Assembly (NCBI GenBank): GCA_040385825.1
Contig: JAZKGQ010000006.1
Coordinates: 630,430-694,429 of the forward strand
Reading direction: 5' to 3'
Length of the DNA: 64,000 bases
Source of the DNA: JANNNF01 sp040385825
GTDB lineage: Bacteria; Pseudomonadota; Alphaproteobacteria; Rhodobacterales; Rhodobacteraceae
In this document: positions 48,455 through 57,448 of the stretch, piece by piece
Numbering within the stretch: position 1 is the stretch's first letter
Layout of the letters: each line of letters starts with the position of its first letter
Translations under genes and position numbers: made by a program
The notes under the pieces: model-generated
Databases searched by the model: none
The model's input: the letters and a program-made list of their open reading frames with translations, nothing else
Told to the model about the DNA's origin: nothing

Positions 48455-51067
48455 TCAGTGGATCACCGCCTGAGCGGGGCGTTCGCGGCGCGATGCCGAC
48501 ACGCGGTCGCCGATGATCAGACCATCGGCCCCCGCGCTGACGGCGATGGTGGCCCCGTCCAGCACAGCGCCCGACAGGATCATCTCGGCCAGCGGGTCTT
48601 GCAGATGCCGCTGGATCACCCGCTTCAGGGGCCGCGCGCCGAACACCGGGTCATAGCCTTCATCGCCCAGCCATTGCCTGGCGGCCGGGTCCAGATCCAG
48701 CGTGATCTTGCGGGCCAGCAGACGCTGTTCCAGCCGTTTCAACTGAATCTCGACGATCCCCGACATGTCGGCGCGGTTCAGGCGGTCAAAGATGATCTGC
48801 TCATCCAGCCGGTTCAGAAACTCGGGCCGGAAATGCGCCCGCACCGCCGCCTCCACCTCGCGCCGTGCCCCGGCAATATCCGCGCCTTCCGGCAACTCGC
48901 TGAGGGACCGCGCGCCAAGGTTCGAGGTCAGCACGATCAGCGTCTGCTTGAAATCCACCCGCCGCCCCTGACCATCGGTCAGCACGCCATCGTCCAGCAC
49001 TTGGAGCAGCACGTTGAACACATCGGGGTGGGCCTTTTCCACCTCGTCAAACAGCACGACCTGATAGGGCCTGCGGCGCACAGCCTCGGTCAGCACCCCG
49101 CCTTCGTCATAGCCGACATAGCCGGGCGGCGCGCCGATCAGCCGGGCAACCGAGTGTTTTTCCATGAATTCGGACATGTCGATCCGCACCATGGCCCCGT
49201 CATCGTCGAACAGGTATTCCGCCACGGCCTTGGTCAGTTCGGTCTTGCCCACGCCAGTCGGGCCAAGGAACAGGAAGCTGCCCAAGGGACGCCCCTCATC
49301 GTTCAGCCCCGCCCGCGCGCGGCGCACCGCATTGGACACGGCGACCACGGCGGCATGTTGGCCGATCACCCGTTTGCCCAGTTCCTCCTCCATCCGCAGC
49401 AGCTTTTCCCGCTCGCCTTCCAACATGCGGGCCACCGGAATGCCGGTCCAGCGTTCCACCACTTCGGCGATCTGCTCGGGGCGCACGGCCTCGGACACCA
49501 GTGCGTCGCCTTCGCGGGCCTCGGCCTCGGCCAACTGCTTTTCAAGGCCGGGAATGCGGCCATATTGCAGCTCTCCGGCCTTGCCGAAATCGCCCTCGCG
49601 CTTGGCATGTTCCAGCTCGGCCCGTGCGCTTTCAAGCTGTTCCTTGACGCTGCGCGCCACCTCCAGCTGGTCGCGTTCGGCCTGCCATTTGGCGGTCATC
49701 GCCCCCGACTGTTCCAGCAGGTTGGACAGTTCCTTTTCCAGCCGCTCCAGCCGATCGCGGCTTGGCACGTCATCCTCTTTCTTCAGCGCTTCGGCCTCGA
49801 TCTGCAATTGCAGGATCTGGCGGTCAAGCTGGTCCAACTCCTCGGGCTTGCTGTCCACCTCCATCCGCAGGCGGCTGGCGGCTTCGTCCATCAGGTCGAT
49901 CGCCTTGTCGGGCAGGAACCGGTCGGTGATATAGCGGTGCGACAGAGTTGCCGCCGCGACCAGAGCCGCATCCGCGATGCGCACCCCGTGGTGGAGTTCG
50001 TATTTTTCCTTGATCCCGCGCAGGATGGAAATGGTATCCTCGACCGTCGGCTCCGACACCATCACCGGCTGGAACCGCCGGGCAAGGGCTGCGTCCTTTT
50101 CCACATATTTGCGGTATTCATCCAGCGTGGTCGCCCCCACGCAATGCAGATCGCCCCGCGCAAGGGCGGGCTTGATCAGGTTGGCGGCATCCATCGCGCC
50201 GTCGGATTTGCCAGCGCCTACCAACGTGTGCATCTCGTCGATGAACAGGATGATGTCGCCCTCCGCCGCCGTCACCTCGGCCAGCACGGATTTCAGGCGT
50301 TCCTCGAATTCACCGCGATATTTGGCCCCGGCGATCAGTGCGCCCATGTCCAGCGCCATCAGTTTCTTGTTGCGCAGGGATTCCGGCACATCGCCGTCCA
50401 CGATGCGCAGGGCGAGGCCTTCCGCAATCGCGGTCTTGCCCACGCCGGGTTCGCCGATCAGCACCGGGTTGTTCTTGGTGCGGCGCGACAGCACCTGCAT
50501 GGTGCGACGGATTTCTTCATCCCGGCCGATGATCGGGTCGATCTTGCCCTCTGCCGCGGCCTCGGTCAGGTCGCGCGCGAATTTCTTCAGCGCGTCATAG
50601 CCGGACTCGGCCGATGCCGTATCGGCGGTGCGGCCCTTGCGGATGTCATTGATCGCGGCGTTCAGCTTTTGCGCGGTCACAGCCCCTGCATCCAGCGCGT
50701 CCTTGGCCTTGCTGGCAATCATCGCCAGCGCCATCAGGATGCGTTCCACCGGCACAAAGGAATCCCCGGCCTTGGTCGCCAGCTTTTCGGCCTCGTCCAG
50801 CACCTTGACCAGACCGGAGTCGGTAAACGGCTGCGCATCGCCCGTGACCTTCGGCAGCTTCGACAGCGCCAAGGTCACCGCATCCAGCACGCGCGCAGGT
50901 TCGCCCCCGGCGCGGCGGATCAGGTTGGAGGCCAACCCCTGATCATCGTCCATGATGGCTTTCAGCAAATGCTCGGGCACCAGACGCTGGTGATTTTCGC
51001 GCATTGCGATGGTCTGTGCGGCCTGCAAGAATCCGCGCGACCGTTCCGTGAATTTCTCCAAATTCAT
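48455..51067 (-). CDS. clpB: ATP-dependent disaggregase ClpB
   Basis: ClpB threads aggregated proteins through its hexameric ring with DnaK. The 870-residue protein has the N domain (NLEKFTERSRGFLQAAQTIAMRENHQRLVPEHLL), AAA1 with GEPGVGKTA and FIDEMHTLVGAG, the ClpB-specific coiled-coil middle domain (about residues 400-530) and AAA2 with GPTGVGKTE and LFDEVEKAHPDV. The ATG at 51067 follows AGGAGACG; the frame is open upstream only by chance. It is monocistronic. Confidence 0.97.
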   Translation of the reverse strand: MNLEKFTERSRGFLQAAQTIAMRENHQRLVPEHLLKAIMDDDQGLASNLIRRAGGEPARVLDAVTLALSKLPKVTGDAQPFTDSGLVKVLDEAEKLATKAGDSFVPVERILMALAMIASKAKDALDAGAVTAQKLNAAINDIRKGRTADTASAESGYDALKKFARDLTEAAAEGKIDPIIGRDEEIRRTMQVLSRRTKNNPVLIGEPGVGKTAIAEGLALRIVDGDVPESLRNKKLMALDMGALIAGAKYRGEFEERLKSVLAEVTAAEGDIILFIDEMHTLVGAGKSDGAMDAANLIKPALARGDLHCVGATTLDEYRKYVEKDAALARRFQPVMVSEPTVEDTISILRGIKEKYELHHGVRIADAALVAAATLSHRYITDRFLPDKAIDLMDEAASRLRMEVDSKPEELDQLDRQILQLQIEAEALKKEDDVPSRDRLERLEKELSNLLEQSGAMTAKWQAERDQLEVARSVKEQLESARAELEHAKREGDFGKAGELQYGRIPGLEKQLAEAEAREGDALVSEAVRPEQIAEVVERWTGIPVARMLEGEREKLLRMEEELGKRVIGQHAAVVAVSNAVRRARAGLNDEGRPLGSFLFLGPTGVGKTELTKAVAEYLFDDDGAMVRIDMSEFMEKHSVARLIGAPPGYVGYDEGGVLTEAVRRRPYQVVLFDEVEKAHPDVFNVLLQVLDDGVLTDGQGRRVDFKQTLIVLTSNLGARSLSELPEGADIAGARREVEAAVRAHFRPEFLNRLDEQIIFDRLNRADMSGIVEIQLKRLEQRLLARKITLDLDPAARQWLGDEGYDPVFGARPLKRVIQRHLQDPLAEMILSGAVLDGATIAVSAGADGLIIGDRVSASRRERPAQAVIH

Positions 51068-51365
51068 CGGGTCGTCTCCTTCCATGAAAGCACCCTGACA
51101 CGCTGCCCGCCGCTGCGGCACAGCCCTTGGGCCTTGAGCAGGATCTGGGGGCCGGGTGGTGGTTTTGCAATGGGTTTGTCGGGCAATTCTACCGGGCCGG
51201 AAGGTCGGCCAGTGGTCGGATATCCGCCGATCCGAGGCCGCGATTTCGGCGGGAAACAACATCGTGACAACCTGCGGGCGAAATGGGCCTTGCGCCGTGC
51301 GGCACAACCCAATCATGGTTTGCCCAAAATCCCTGGCACCTGCCAGCAATAAAAAGGCGACTCCG
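51068..51365. other. Intergenic region between clpB and an unknown gene
   Basis: This 298-bp divergent region should carry the clpB heat-shock promoter. I found the clpB ribosome site (AGGAGACG) but no convincing alphaproteobacterial sigma-32 element. No small gene or RNA was recognised. Confidence 0.4.
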
Positions 51366-51764
51366 ATGCAGGACAGCAAACAACCCCTTATCCACAAGGC
51401 GCCGGTGATGGGCCTGCGGGTCCATGTTGCGCGCACCGGCCTGTCGATTGGCGACGAGGCCAGTCTGGAACGCCTGCCAGACGGGCAAATCGGCATTTTT
51501 GCGACGGTACGCCATCCGTTTCTGGGGCTGATTCCGGTGCGCAGGCGGGCCTGTCTTGGGCATCTGGGGCCTGCGGCGGATGCGCTGATTGCGCCGTCGC
51601 TGGACCATGGCGATGCCTTGCGGGTGCGAATCGTCGGGCTGAACCCGGAACATCTGGCGCAGGAAAACCCGCCCGAGGTGCATATTTCCGTCTGGGGCGA
51701 CCCGCGCCACCTGACGCCGAAACCGCCGGGGCTGACGACAGTGATCACGTCGCTGCGGCGTTAA
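51366..51764 (+). CDS. Unrecognised 132-residue protein
   Basis: The product is a soluble, beta-rich looking protein without signal peptide (MQDSKQPLIHKAPVMGLRVHVARTGLSIGDEASLERLPDGQIGIFATVRHPFLGLIPVRRRACLGHLGPAADALIAPSLDHGDALRVRIVGLNPEHLA). I do not recognise its family. The start is uncertain because the frame is open to 51156; the ATG at 51366 gives a compact protein. Its stop overlaps the end of the convergent LysR gene by 4 bp. Confidence 0.55.
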   Translation: MQDSKQPLIHKAPVMGLRVHVARTGLSIGDEASLERLPDGQIGIFATVRHPFLGLIPVRRRACLGHLGPAADALIAPSLDHGDALRVRIVGLNPEHLAQENPPEVHISVWGDPRHLTPKPPGLTTVITSLRR

Positions 51765-52699
51765 GATTCAACCTCGATCATCCCGGCCATGTCCGGGGCC
51801 AGCGCCTCGAATCGGGGCACCAGCCTTGTGCGGATCATCTGGCGGCATTCGGATGCCAGATGGTCGGGCAGGTGCCCAAGTTCATCCGCCCGTGCCACCA
51901 GATGGATGCGGCGCGACAGGGCGGCGAAGGGCAGGGGGTGCACCGTCAGGTCGGGCAGAAAGCGTTCGGCATCCAGCAGGTTCAGCGGCGTGGTGATCGC
52001 CCAGCCCCCGGTCTGCACCACCATCGCCATCACCGACCGCGTGGCCTCGAACGCAAAGCGGCGGGGCGGGGCAAGGCGCACGCGGCGCAGATGGGCGGCG
52101 ATGGTCTGACCGATGGGAATGGCCTCGGAATAGGCGACATAGGGCGGGTCATTGGTGGGCGCGTTGCGGGCCCGGATCACCACGAAGGGTTCGCGCAGGA
52201 TCGGCAGCGCCCGGAAGGCCGGGTCGGCGGGCAGCAGGGCGGTGACGCCGATGTCGGCCTCGCGCGCCGCAAGGCGGTGCAGGATTTGGTCCGACCCGCC
52301 CGAAAAGGCGTTGACGAAACAGCGGGCATAGCGGGCTTGCAGCGAGGCCACCAGCACGGGCGTCAGGGACGCATCGAGATCGTCGATGATGGCAAGGTTC
52401 AGTTGCGGCAGGCTGGACAGGTTCAGTTCCGCTAGGTCGGTTTCGGCCTGTGACACCGCGCCCAGAATCCGGTGGGCATGGTCGCGCAACCGCTGACCTG
52501 CCGGGGTCAGGGTGACGGGGCGGGCGGTGCGGTCGAACAGGCGGGCACCCACGGCCGCCTCCAGCGTGGTGATGTGCTGCGACACGCCCGACGGGCTGCC
52601 GCCGATGCGGGCGGCGGCGGCGGCGACTGACCCGGTTTCCTCCAGCGCCACAAAGACGCGCAGCGACCGCAGGGTGAGTTCGGGGGGTGGGGTGTTCAT
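51761..52699 (-). CDS. LysR-family transcriptional regulator
   Basis: The 312-residue product has an N-terminal HTH (TLRSLRVFVALEETGSVAAAAARIGGSPSGVSQHITTLEAAVGARLFDRTARPVTLTPAGQRL) and a periplasmic-binding-like effector domain from about residue 90. Its start overlaps the tctE-type kinase stop by 4 bp (same strand, downstream), so it belongs to the tctD-tctE transcript. The effector is not predictable, but the context suggests carboxylate metabolism. Confidence 0.9.
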   Translation of the reverse strand: MNTPPPELTLRSLRVFVALEETGSVAAAAARIGGSPSGVSQHITTLEAAVGARLFDRTARPVTLTPAGQRLRDHAHRILGAVSQAETDLAELNLSSLPQLNLAIIDDLDASLTPVLVASLQARYARCFVNAFSGGSDQILHRLAAREADIGVTALLPADPAFRALPILREPFVVIRARNAPTNDPPYVAYSEAIPIGQTIAAHLRRVRLAPPRRFAFEATRSVMAMVVQTGGWAITTPLNLLDAERFLPDLTVHPLPFAALSRRIHLVARADELGHLPDHLASECRQMIRTRLVPRFEALAPDMAGMIEVES

Positions 52700-54075
52700 G
52701 GCTGGACCGGACCAAAGGCGATGCGCACGCGCAGGCCGCGCTGATCCGGCCCGCTGTGGAATGCCACCTGCGCGCCCATCAGCCCGGCAATTTCCTGCAC
52801 GATGGCAAGGCCAAGCCCATAGCCACCCTGCCCGTTTGGCCGCACCTCGGCCGCGGCCCCGCGCTTGCCTGCCGCCAAAGCCTCGCGCCGGTCTGGCGAA
52901 AGGCCGGGGCCGTTATCCTCGACCTCCACCACCACGCCTGCATCTGCGACCGTTCGCAAGGTGACAACTGCCCCCTCCCCGGCATAGGCAATCGCATTGT
53001 CCAGCAGGTTGCGCAGCAGTTCGGCCAGCAGCACGGGTTCGGCGCGGATCATCGCAACCCCGGCCCCTTCATAGCCCAGATCGATCCCGTCCTTCAGCGC
53101 CAGAGGCACCATTTCGGCCACCACCCCGCGCGCCAGCGCCGCCACATCCAGCAGATCGAAGGCTGCGCCCGCCGCCGCATCGACCCGCGCCAGCACCAGA
53201 AGTTGCGCCAGCACCCGTTCGGCGCGCGCCACCGCCGCATCGGCCTTTTCGGCGGCGTCGCGCGCCACCCCGGCATCGGGGGCGCGGGTGGCCAGCGCCA
53301 GTTGCGTGCGGATCACGGCCAGCGGCGTGCGCAACTGGTGGCTCGCGTTGCCGGTAAAGTTGCGCAAGGCCCCAAGCGCCGTGTCCAGCCGCGCCATGAA
53401 GCTGTTGATCGCCTCGACCAGCCCTTCCACCTCGGCGGGCACCGCCGCGCGCACCGGGCGCAGATCGCCGGGGGACCGTTCGGCAATCGCCTCGCCCAGC
53501 CGGTCCAGCGGGCGCAGGGCCAGCGTCACCGTCACCCAGGAAATCGCCGCCGCCCCAAGGATCATCCCCGCCAGCCGCAGCGCCGCCCGGCGCAGGATCG
53601 CGCCTGCCAGCGCATCGCGGGCAAGGGTGGATTCCGCCACCGTCACGGTAAACCGCGCCGACCCGTCGCCGGTGGACACATCGCGCACAAGGCTGACAAG
53701 CCGGATCGGCACCGCGCCGTAAACGCCATCGGCAAAGCCGATGCCATCGGCGGCCACCGGCACGGCGCGCAGCGTCTCGTACCCGGTCAGGAACACCCCG
53801 TCCGCGCCATCGACCCGGTAGAACACCTGATCCTGCGCGGTCGATGTCAGCATTTCCAAGGCGGAATAGGGGATGTCCACCTCCAGCCCCCCGGCCTCAT
53901 CCGCTGTCACCCTCTCGGCAATCGCCAGGGCAGATCCCGCCAGCACCCGGTCAGACACGCCCTGCGCGGTGCGGATGGCCTCGGCCCGCGTGTCGATCAG
54001 CGCCAGCATGCCGATCAGGGCAGTAGCGCCCAGCAACCACGCAATCAGGCGGCGGCGCAGGGAATAGCGCGTCAT
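52696..54075 (-). CDS. tctE: Sensor histidine kinase, TctE type
   Basis: This is the membrane sensor of a TctDE-like tricarboxylate system. The 459-residue protein has an N-terminal helix (RRLIAWLLGATALIGMLALI), a periplasmic 2CSK-like sensor region, a second membrane helix (about residues 168-188), a HAMP segment, the H box FTGNASHQLRTPL with phospho-His 246, the N box LLRNLLDNAIAYA and the G box VEDNGPGL. It overlaps the response regulator by 4 bp. Confidence 0.88.
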   Translation of the reverse strand: MTRYSLRRRLIAWLLGATALIGMLALIDTRAEAIRTAQGVSDRVLAGSALAIAERVTADEAGGLEVDIPYSALEMLTSTAQDQVFYRVDGADGVFLTGYETLRAVPVAADGIGFADGVYGAVPIRLVSLVRDVSTGDGSARFTVTVAESTLARDALAGAILRRAALRLAGMILGAAAISWVTVTLALRPLDRLGEAIAERSPGDLRPVRAAVPAEVEGLVEAINSFMARLDTALGALRNFTGNASHQLRTPLAVIRTQLALATRAPDAGVARDAAEKADAAVARAERVLAQLLVLARVDAAAGAAFDLLDVAALARGVVAEMVPLALKDGIDLGYEGAGVAMIRAEPVLLAELLRNLLDNAIAYAGEGAVVTLRTVADAGVVVEVEDNGPGLSPDRREALAAGKRGAAAEVRPNGQGGYGLGLAIVQEIAGLMGAQVAFHSGPDQRGLRVRIAFGPVQP

Positions 54076-54743
54076 GGTTCGGTTTTTTCCAGCAGATAGC
54101 CGATGCCCCGCACCGTCCGCAGGGTCAGCCCATGCGGTGCAATCCGGCGGCGCAGGCGCGAGATGTATTGCTCGATCGCGTTGTCCGACAGAATGTCGTC
54201 CAAGGATGTCAGCGACTGCACGATCGCCTCTTTCGCCACCACCTTGCCCGCGCGGGTGAACATCAGTTCCAGCAGCGCGCGTTCACGGGGGGGCAGGTCC
54301 AGCGCGGTGTCGCCCGCGCTGAACTGCCGGGTCACAAGGTCCAGCACCATGCCGCCATGCGCCACCTGCGCCGACCGGAGGCCTGCCTGACGGCGCAGCA
54401 AGGACCGCACCCGCGCCTCGAACTCGCCTACATCGAACGGTTTGATCATGTAGTCATCGGCCCCAAGGTCCAGTCCGCGAACCCGGTCTTCGGGCGCCCC
54501 GCGTGCCGTCAGGATCATCACCGCTGCCGCGTTGGACCGCGCCCGCATGGCGCGCAGCACGGCCAGCCCGTCCATCTGCGGCAGGTTCAGATCGAGGATC
54601 ACCAGATCGAAGGTTTCCACCGCCGCCAAAGCCTCGGCCGATGCGCCATCGTTGACGCAATCCACCGCATAGCCTGCGGCGACAAGCAGCGAGGTCAGGG
54701 CCTCGGCCAATGGCAGGTCATCTTCGACCAGTAACAGGCGCAT
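54072..54743 (-). CDS. tctD: Response regulator, TctD type
   Basis: The 223-residue OmpR-family regulator has a receiver (MRLLLVEDDLPLAEALTSLL, phospho-Asp in FDLVILDLNLPQMDG, LTARGA, YMIKPFDVGEF) and a winged helix (LPPRERALLELMFTRAGKVVAKEAIVQSLTSLDDILSDNAIEQYISRLRRRI). The start is the ATG at 54743; a 969-residue frame extension upstream is antisense to the transport genes. The likely target is the tandem CTGACAG repeat before tctC. Confidence 0.9.
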   Translation of the reverse strand: MRLLLVEDDLPLAEALTSLLVAAGYAVDCVNDGASAEALAAVETFDLVILDLNLPQMDGLAVLRAMRARSNAAAVMILTARGAPEDRVRGLDLGADDYMIKPFDVGEFEARVRSLLRRQAGLRSAQVAHGGMVLDLVTRQFSAGDTALDLPPRERALLELMFTRAGKVVAKEAIVQSLTSLDDILSDNAIEQYISRLRRRIAPHGLTLRTVRGIGYLLEKTEP

Positions 54744-54818
54744 GACGGCCCTCCTTCCCACATGATAGGGGGCAACAGCGGCGTTGTGAACCGCCGATGG
54801 CTGGGGCATCCTTGGCCC

Positions 54819-55871
54819 ATGCGGATGCTGTGCCTGACCCTTGCCCTGTTGATCGCGCGGCCCTTGGCGGCAGAGGTGATCCTGTTTGACGCAAAGGGGG
54901 CCGCGCAGGAACTGGTGATCTATTCCACGCTGGACGCCCGGCTGGCGACCCCGCTGATCGAAGGGTTCCAGGCGCTGAACCCCGGCGTTGCCGTGCGGTA
55001 CGAGGATTTGCTGGCGGGCGAGATTGCCGCCCGCGTCCGCCGCGAAACCGACGCAGGCCAGCCCACGGCGGATTTCCTGTTCTCGTCGGCCATGGATGTG
55101 CAGGTCAAGCTGGCGAACGACGGTTATGCACGCGCGGCCACTGTCGAGGCCAGCGCGGGCTGGCCGCGTTGGGCCAACTGGCGCGACACGGCCTATGCGG
55201 TGACGTTTGAACCTGCGGTGCTGGTGTATCACAAGCCCAGCTTTCCCGACGGCCCGCCCGATACAAGGCTGGACCTGATCCGCTGGCTGAAGGACGCGCC
55301 CGAAGGACGTGGCAACATCGGCACCTATGACATAGACCGGTCCGCCGTGGGCTATCTGTTTCTTGCGCGCGACCGCGAATATTTCGCCGACATTTGGTCG
55401 TTGGTTCGGGCGATGGCGGGGGCGGGGGTGCAGACCTTTCCCACCAGTCAGGACATCATCGACCGCGTGGCCGACGGGCGGCTGCGGTTGGGGTATAACA
55501 TCCTGGGGTCTTATGCGGCGGAACAGGTGCAGCAGAACCCCGATCTCGGGCTGGTGTTGCTGCGCGATTACACGGTCGTCGTGTCGCGCGTGGCGCTGGT
55601 GCCGCGGGCGGCGGGCAACCCGGATCTGGGCACGCGGTTTCTGGGCTACATGCTGGGGCGGGCGGGGCAAGAGGTGCTGGCCAACCGCATGGGCCTGCCC
55701 GCCATCAGCGTCGAGGTGGCAGACACCAGCTCGGCCCATGCCATGCAGGCGAGGCTGGGCGATCAGCTGCGCCCGGTGGCGGTGTCGCCGGGGCTGCTGG
55801 TCTATCTGGATCAGGCCAAGCGGCGATTGTTCCTGCAAAACTGGGCCAGGGCGCTTTCCGGGGGCGGCTGA
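54819..55871 (+). CDS. Periplasmic substrate-binding protein (FbpA-like), divergent from tctDE
   Basis: The 350-residue product has a signal peptide (MRMLCLTLALLIARPLAAE) and an iron/polyamine-type extracellular binding fold (ELVIYSTLDARLATPLIEGFQALNPGVAVRYEDLLAGEIAARVRRE, ADFLFSSAMDVQVKLANDGYA). No ABC permease or ATPase is adjacent. Its place between tctDE and tctC suggests that it acts as an accessory ligand sensor for the kinase; this is inference. The stop is overlapped by the first of two tandem repeats. Confidence 0.8.
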   Translation: MRMLCLTLALLIARPLAAEVILFDAKGAAQELVIYSTLDARLATPLIEGFQALNPGVAVRYEDLLAGEIAARVRRETDAGQPTADFLFSSAMDVQVKLANDGYARAATVEASAGWPRWANWRDTAYAVTFEPAVLVYHKPSFPDGPPDTRLDLIRWLKDAPEGRGNIGTYDIDRSAVGYLFLARDREYFADIWSLVRAMAGAGVQTFPTSQDIIDRVADGRLRLGYNILGSYAAEQVQQNPDLGLVLLRDYTVVVSRVALVPRAAGNPDLGTRFLGYMLGRAGQEVLANRMGLPAISVEVADTSSAHAMQARLGDQLRPVAVSPGLLVYLDQAKRRLFLQNWARALSGGG

Positions 55872-55924
55872 CAGAATCTGCGGCTGACAGAATCTGTTGA
55901 CGCAGGCTGTCAGGTTGTTGACAG
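55865..55924 (+). promoter_or_regulatory. Tandem CTGACAG repeats upstream of tctC
   Basis: A perfect 16-bp tandem duplication CGGCTGACAGAATCTG (55865-55880, 55881-55896) is followed by the inverted motif CTGTCAG (55907-55913) and TTGACAG (55918-55924). This is a plausible multi-site operator for the TctD regulator. Confidence 0.5.
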
Positions 55925-56015
55925 CTTTGTGTGATGATCTGTCGCGCAGGCTCGGCACGAGGAGGTGCCGCCTGAATGCGTTAACGGCGGGAAAACCGCT
56001 ATGGGAGGAGACGAC

Positions 56016-56960
56016 ATGAAACACACCATTCTTGGTGCGGCACTTGCTGCTGTATTGGCCATCCCGGCCTATTCGGCCGATTACATGATCATGGCCCCGG
56101 CGGCACCGGGTGGCGGCTGGGATCAGACCGCCCGCACCATGCAGGAAGTCCTGCAATCCGAAGGCATCTCGGCCTCTGTTCAGGTGCAGAACGTGCCGGG
56201 CGCCGGTGGCACTGTCGGCCTTGCGCAGTTCGCCTCGGCGGCGGCGGGTGATCCGGCACAGCTGATCGTCGGCGGCTATGTGATGGTGGGCGCGATCCTG
56301 ACCAACGCCTCGCCGGTGTCGCTGGCCGATGTGACCCCGATTGCCCGCCTGACCGGCGAAGCCGAGGCCATCGCCGTTCCGGCCTCGTCGCCGCTGATGA
56401 CGATTGCCGACCTTGCCGCCGCGATGAAGGCCGATCCAGGGGCCGTGTCCTGGGCGGGCGGGTCTGCGGGCGGTGTCGACCACATCACCGTGGGGCTGTT
56501 TGCCAAGGCGGCCGGGGTTGACCCGACCAAGATCAACTATGTCGCCTTCTCGGGCGGCGGCGAGGCTTTGGCGGCCGTTCTGGGCAATCAGGTGACGGTC
56601 GGGATTTCTTCGGTCAGCGAATTCCTGCCGCAGGTTGAATCGGGCGCGATGCGTATTCTTGCCGTGTCTTCGGCAGACCGCTGGATCGGGACCGATGCGC
56701 CCACGCTGAAGGAATCGGGATTCGATGTCGAAGTGCTGAACTGGCGCATGGTGGCGGCGGCCGGCGGGTTGTCGGCCGAACAGAAGGCAGCGGTGACGGC
56801 GGATATCGACAAGCTGGCAACTTCGGCCGGCTGGAAGGCTGCGCTTGAGGGCAAGGGCTGGGCCGACACCTATCTGTCGGGTGCAGCGTTCGACGCCCAG
56901 TTGGCCAAGGAAATCGAAGCGACAACCGTGATCCTCAAGGACATTGGCCTGGTAAAATGA
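56016..56960 (+). CDS. tctC: Tripartite tricarboxylate transporter binding protein TctC
   Basis: TctC binds the carboxylate substrate in the periplasm. The 314-residue product has a signal peptide (MKHTILGAALAAVLAIPAYSAD) and the Bug/TctC motifs APGGGWDQTARTMQEVL, NVPGAGGTVGLAQFA, WAGGSAGGVDHI and YVAFSGGGEALAAVLGNQVTVGISSVSEF. GGAGG precedes the ATG at 56016. The stop overlaps tctB by 4 bp. The substrate may be citrate or another tri- or dicarboxylate. Confidence 0.93.
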   Translation: MKHTILGAALAAVLAIPAYSADYMIMAPAAPGGGWDQTARTMQEVLQSEGISASVQVQNVPGAGGTVGLAQFASAAAGDPAQLIVGGYVMVGAILTNASPVSLADVTPIARLTGEAEAIAVPASSPLMTIADLAAAMKADPGAVSWAGGSAGGVDHITVGLFAKAAGVDPTKINYVAFSGGGEALAAVLGNQVTVGISSVSEFLPQVESGAMRILAVSSADRWIGTDAPTLKESGFDVEVLNWRMVAAAGGLSAEQKAAVTADIDKLATSAGWKAALEGKGWADTYLSGAAFDAQLAKEIEATTVILKDIGLVK

Positions 56961-57445
56961 CCCAGACCCCCGCACCTGCACGCCGCCCCAATGGGGCGGC
57001 GTTTGTTATCGCAGCCATCCTCGCCGCCCTTGGGGCGGTGCTGATCCGCGAGGCCGGGATCATCCCCGACAAGGGCGGATATTCCGGCGTGGGTCCGGCG
57101 GGCATGCCGTTGCTGGTCGGCTGGGGGTTGATGATCCTGGCAGTCTGGACCGCGATCGATGCCTGGAAGGGCCGCTTTGGTCCGCATGACAAACCCGAAT
57201 TCATGCCGGTCCTGTGGATCGTTCTGGGGTTGGTCCTGCAATTGTCGCTGCTGAAACTGGCCGGGTTTTCCATCGCCTCGGGCCTGCTGTTCGCCTGTAC
57301 CGCCTTTGCCTTTGGCAAGCGCAATCTGGCGCTGACCCTGCCCATCGGGATCGTGTTCGCCTTTGCGGTCTACGGCGTGTTTGACCGGATCTTGCAACTG
57401 AACCTGCCAGCGGGGCCGCTTGAAACCCTGATATTCGGGGGCTGA
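56957..57445 (+). CDS. tctB: Tripartite tricarboxylate transporter small membrane subunit TctB
   Basis: The 162-residue protein has four membrane helices with the TctB pattern (GAAFVIAAILAALGAVLIREAG, GVGPAGMPLLVGWGLMILAVW, MPVLWIVLGLVLQLSLLKLAGFSIASGLLFACTAFAFG). It lies between tctC and tctA with a 4-bp overlap upstream and 3-bp gap downstream. Confidence 0.92.
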   Translation: MTQTPAPARRPNGAAFVIAAILAALGAVLIREAGIIPDKGGYSGVGPAGMPLLVGWGLMILAVWTAIDAWKGRFGPHDKPEFMPVLWIVLGLVLQLSLLKLAGFSIASGLLFACTAFAFGKRNLALTLPIGIVFAFAVYGVFDRILQLNLPAGPLETLIFGG

Positions 57446-57448
57446 ACA

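Noticed and set aside
48392..51352. 986-codon open frame on the plus strand
   Set aside because: It mirrors clpB on the opposite strand, and clpB has all AAA motifs intact.
55865..55896. Tandem 16-bp repeat as a minimal CRISPR
   Set aside because: The two copies are directly joined with no spacer and lie in a promoter region; no cas gene is nearby.
54744..56981. N-terminal extension of the tctD frame by more than 740 codons
   Set aside because: The receiver domain starts exactly at the ATG at 54743, and the extension is antisense to the binding-protein and tctC genes.
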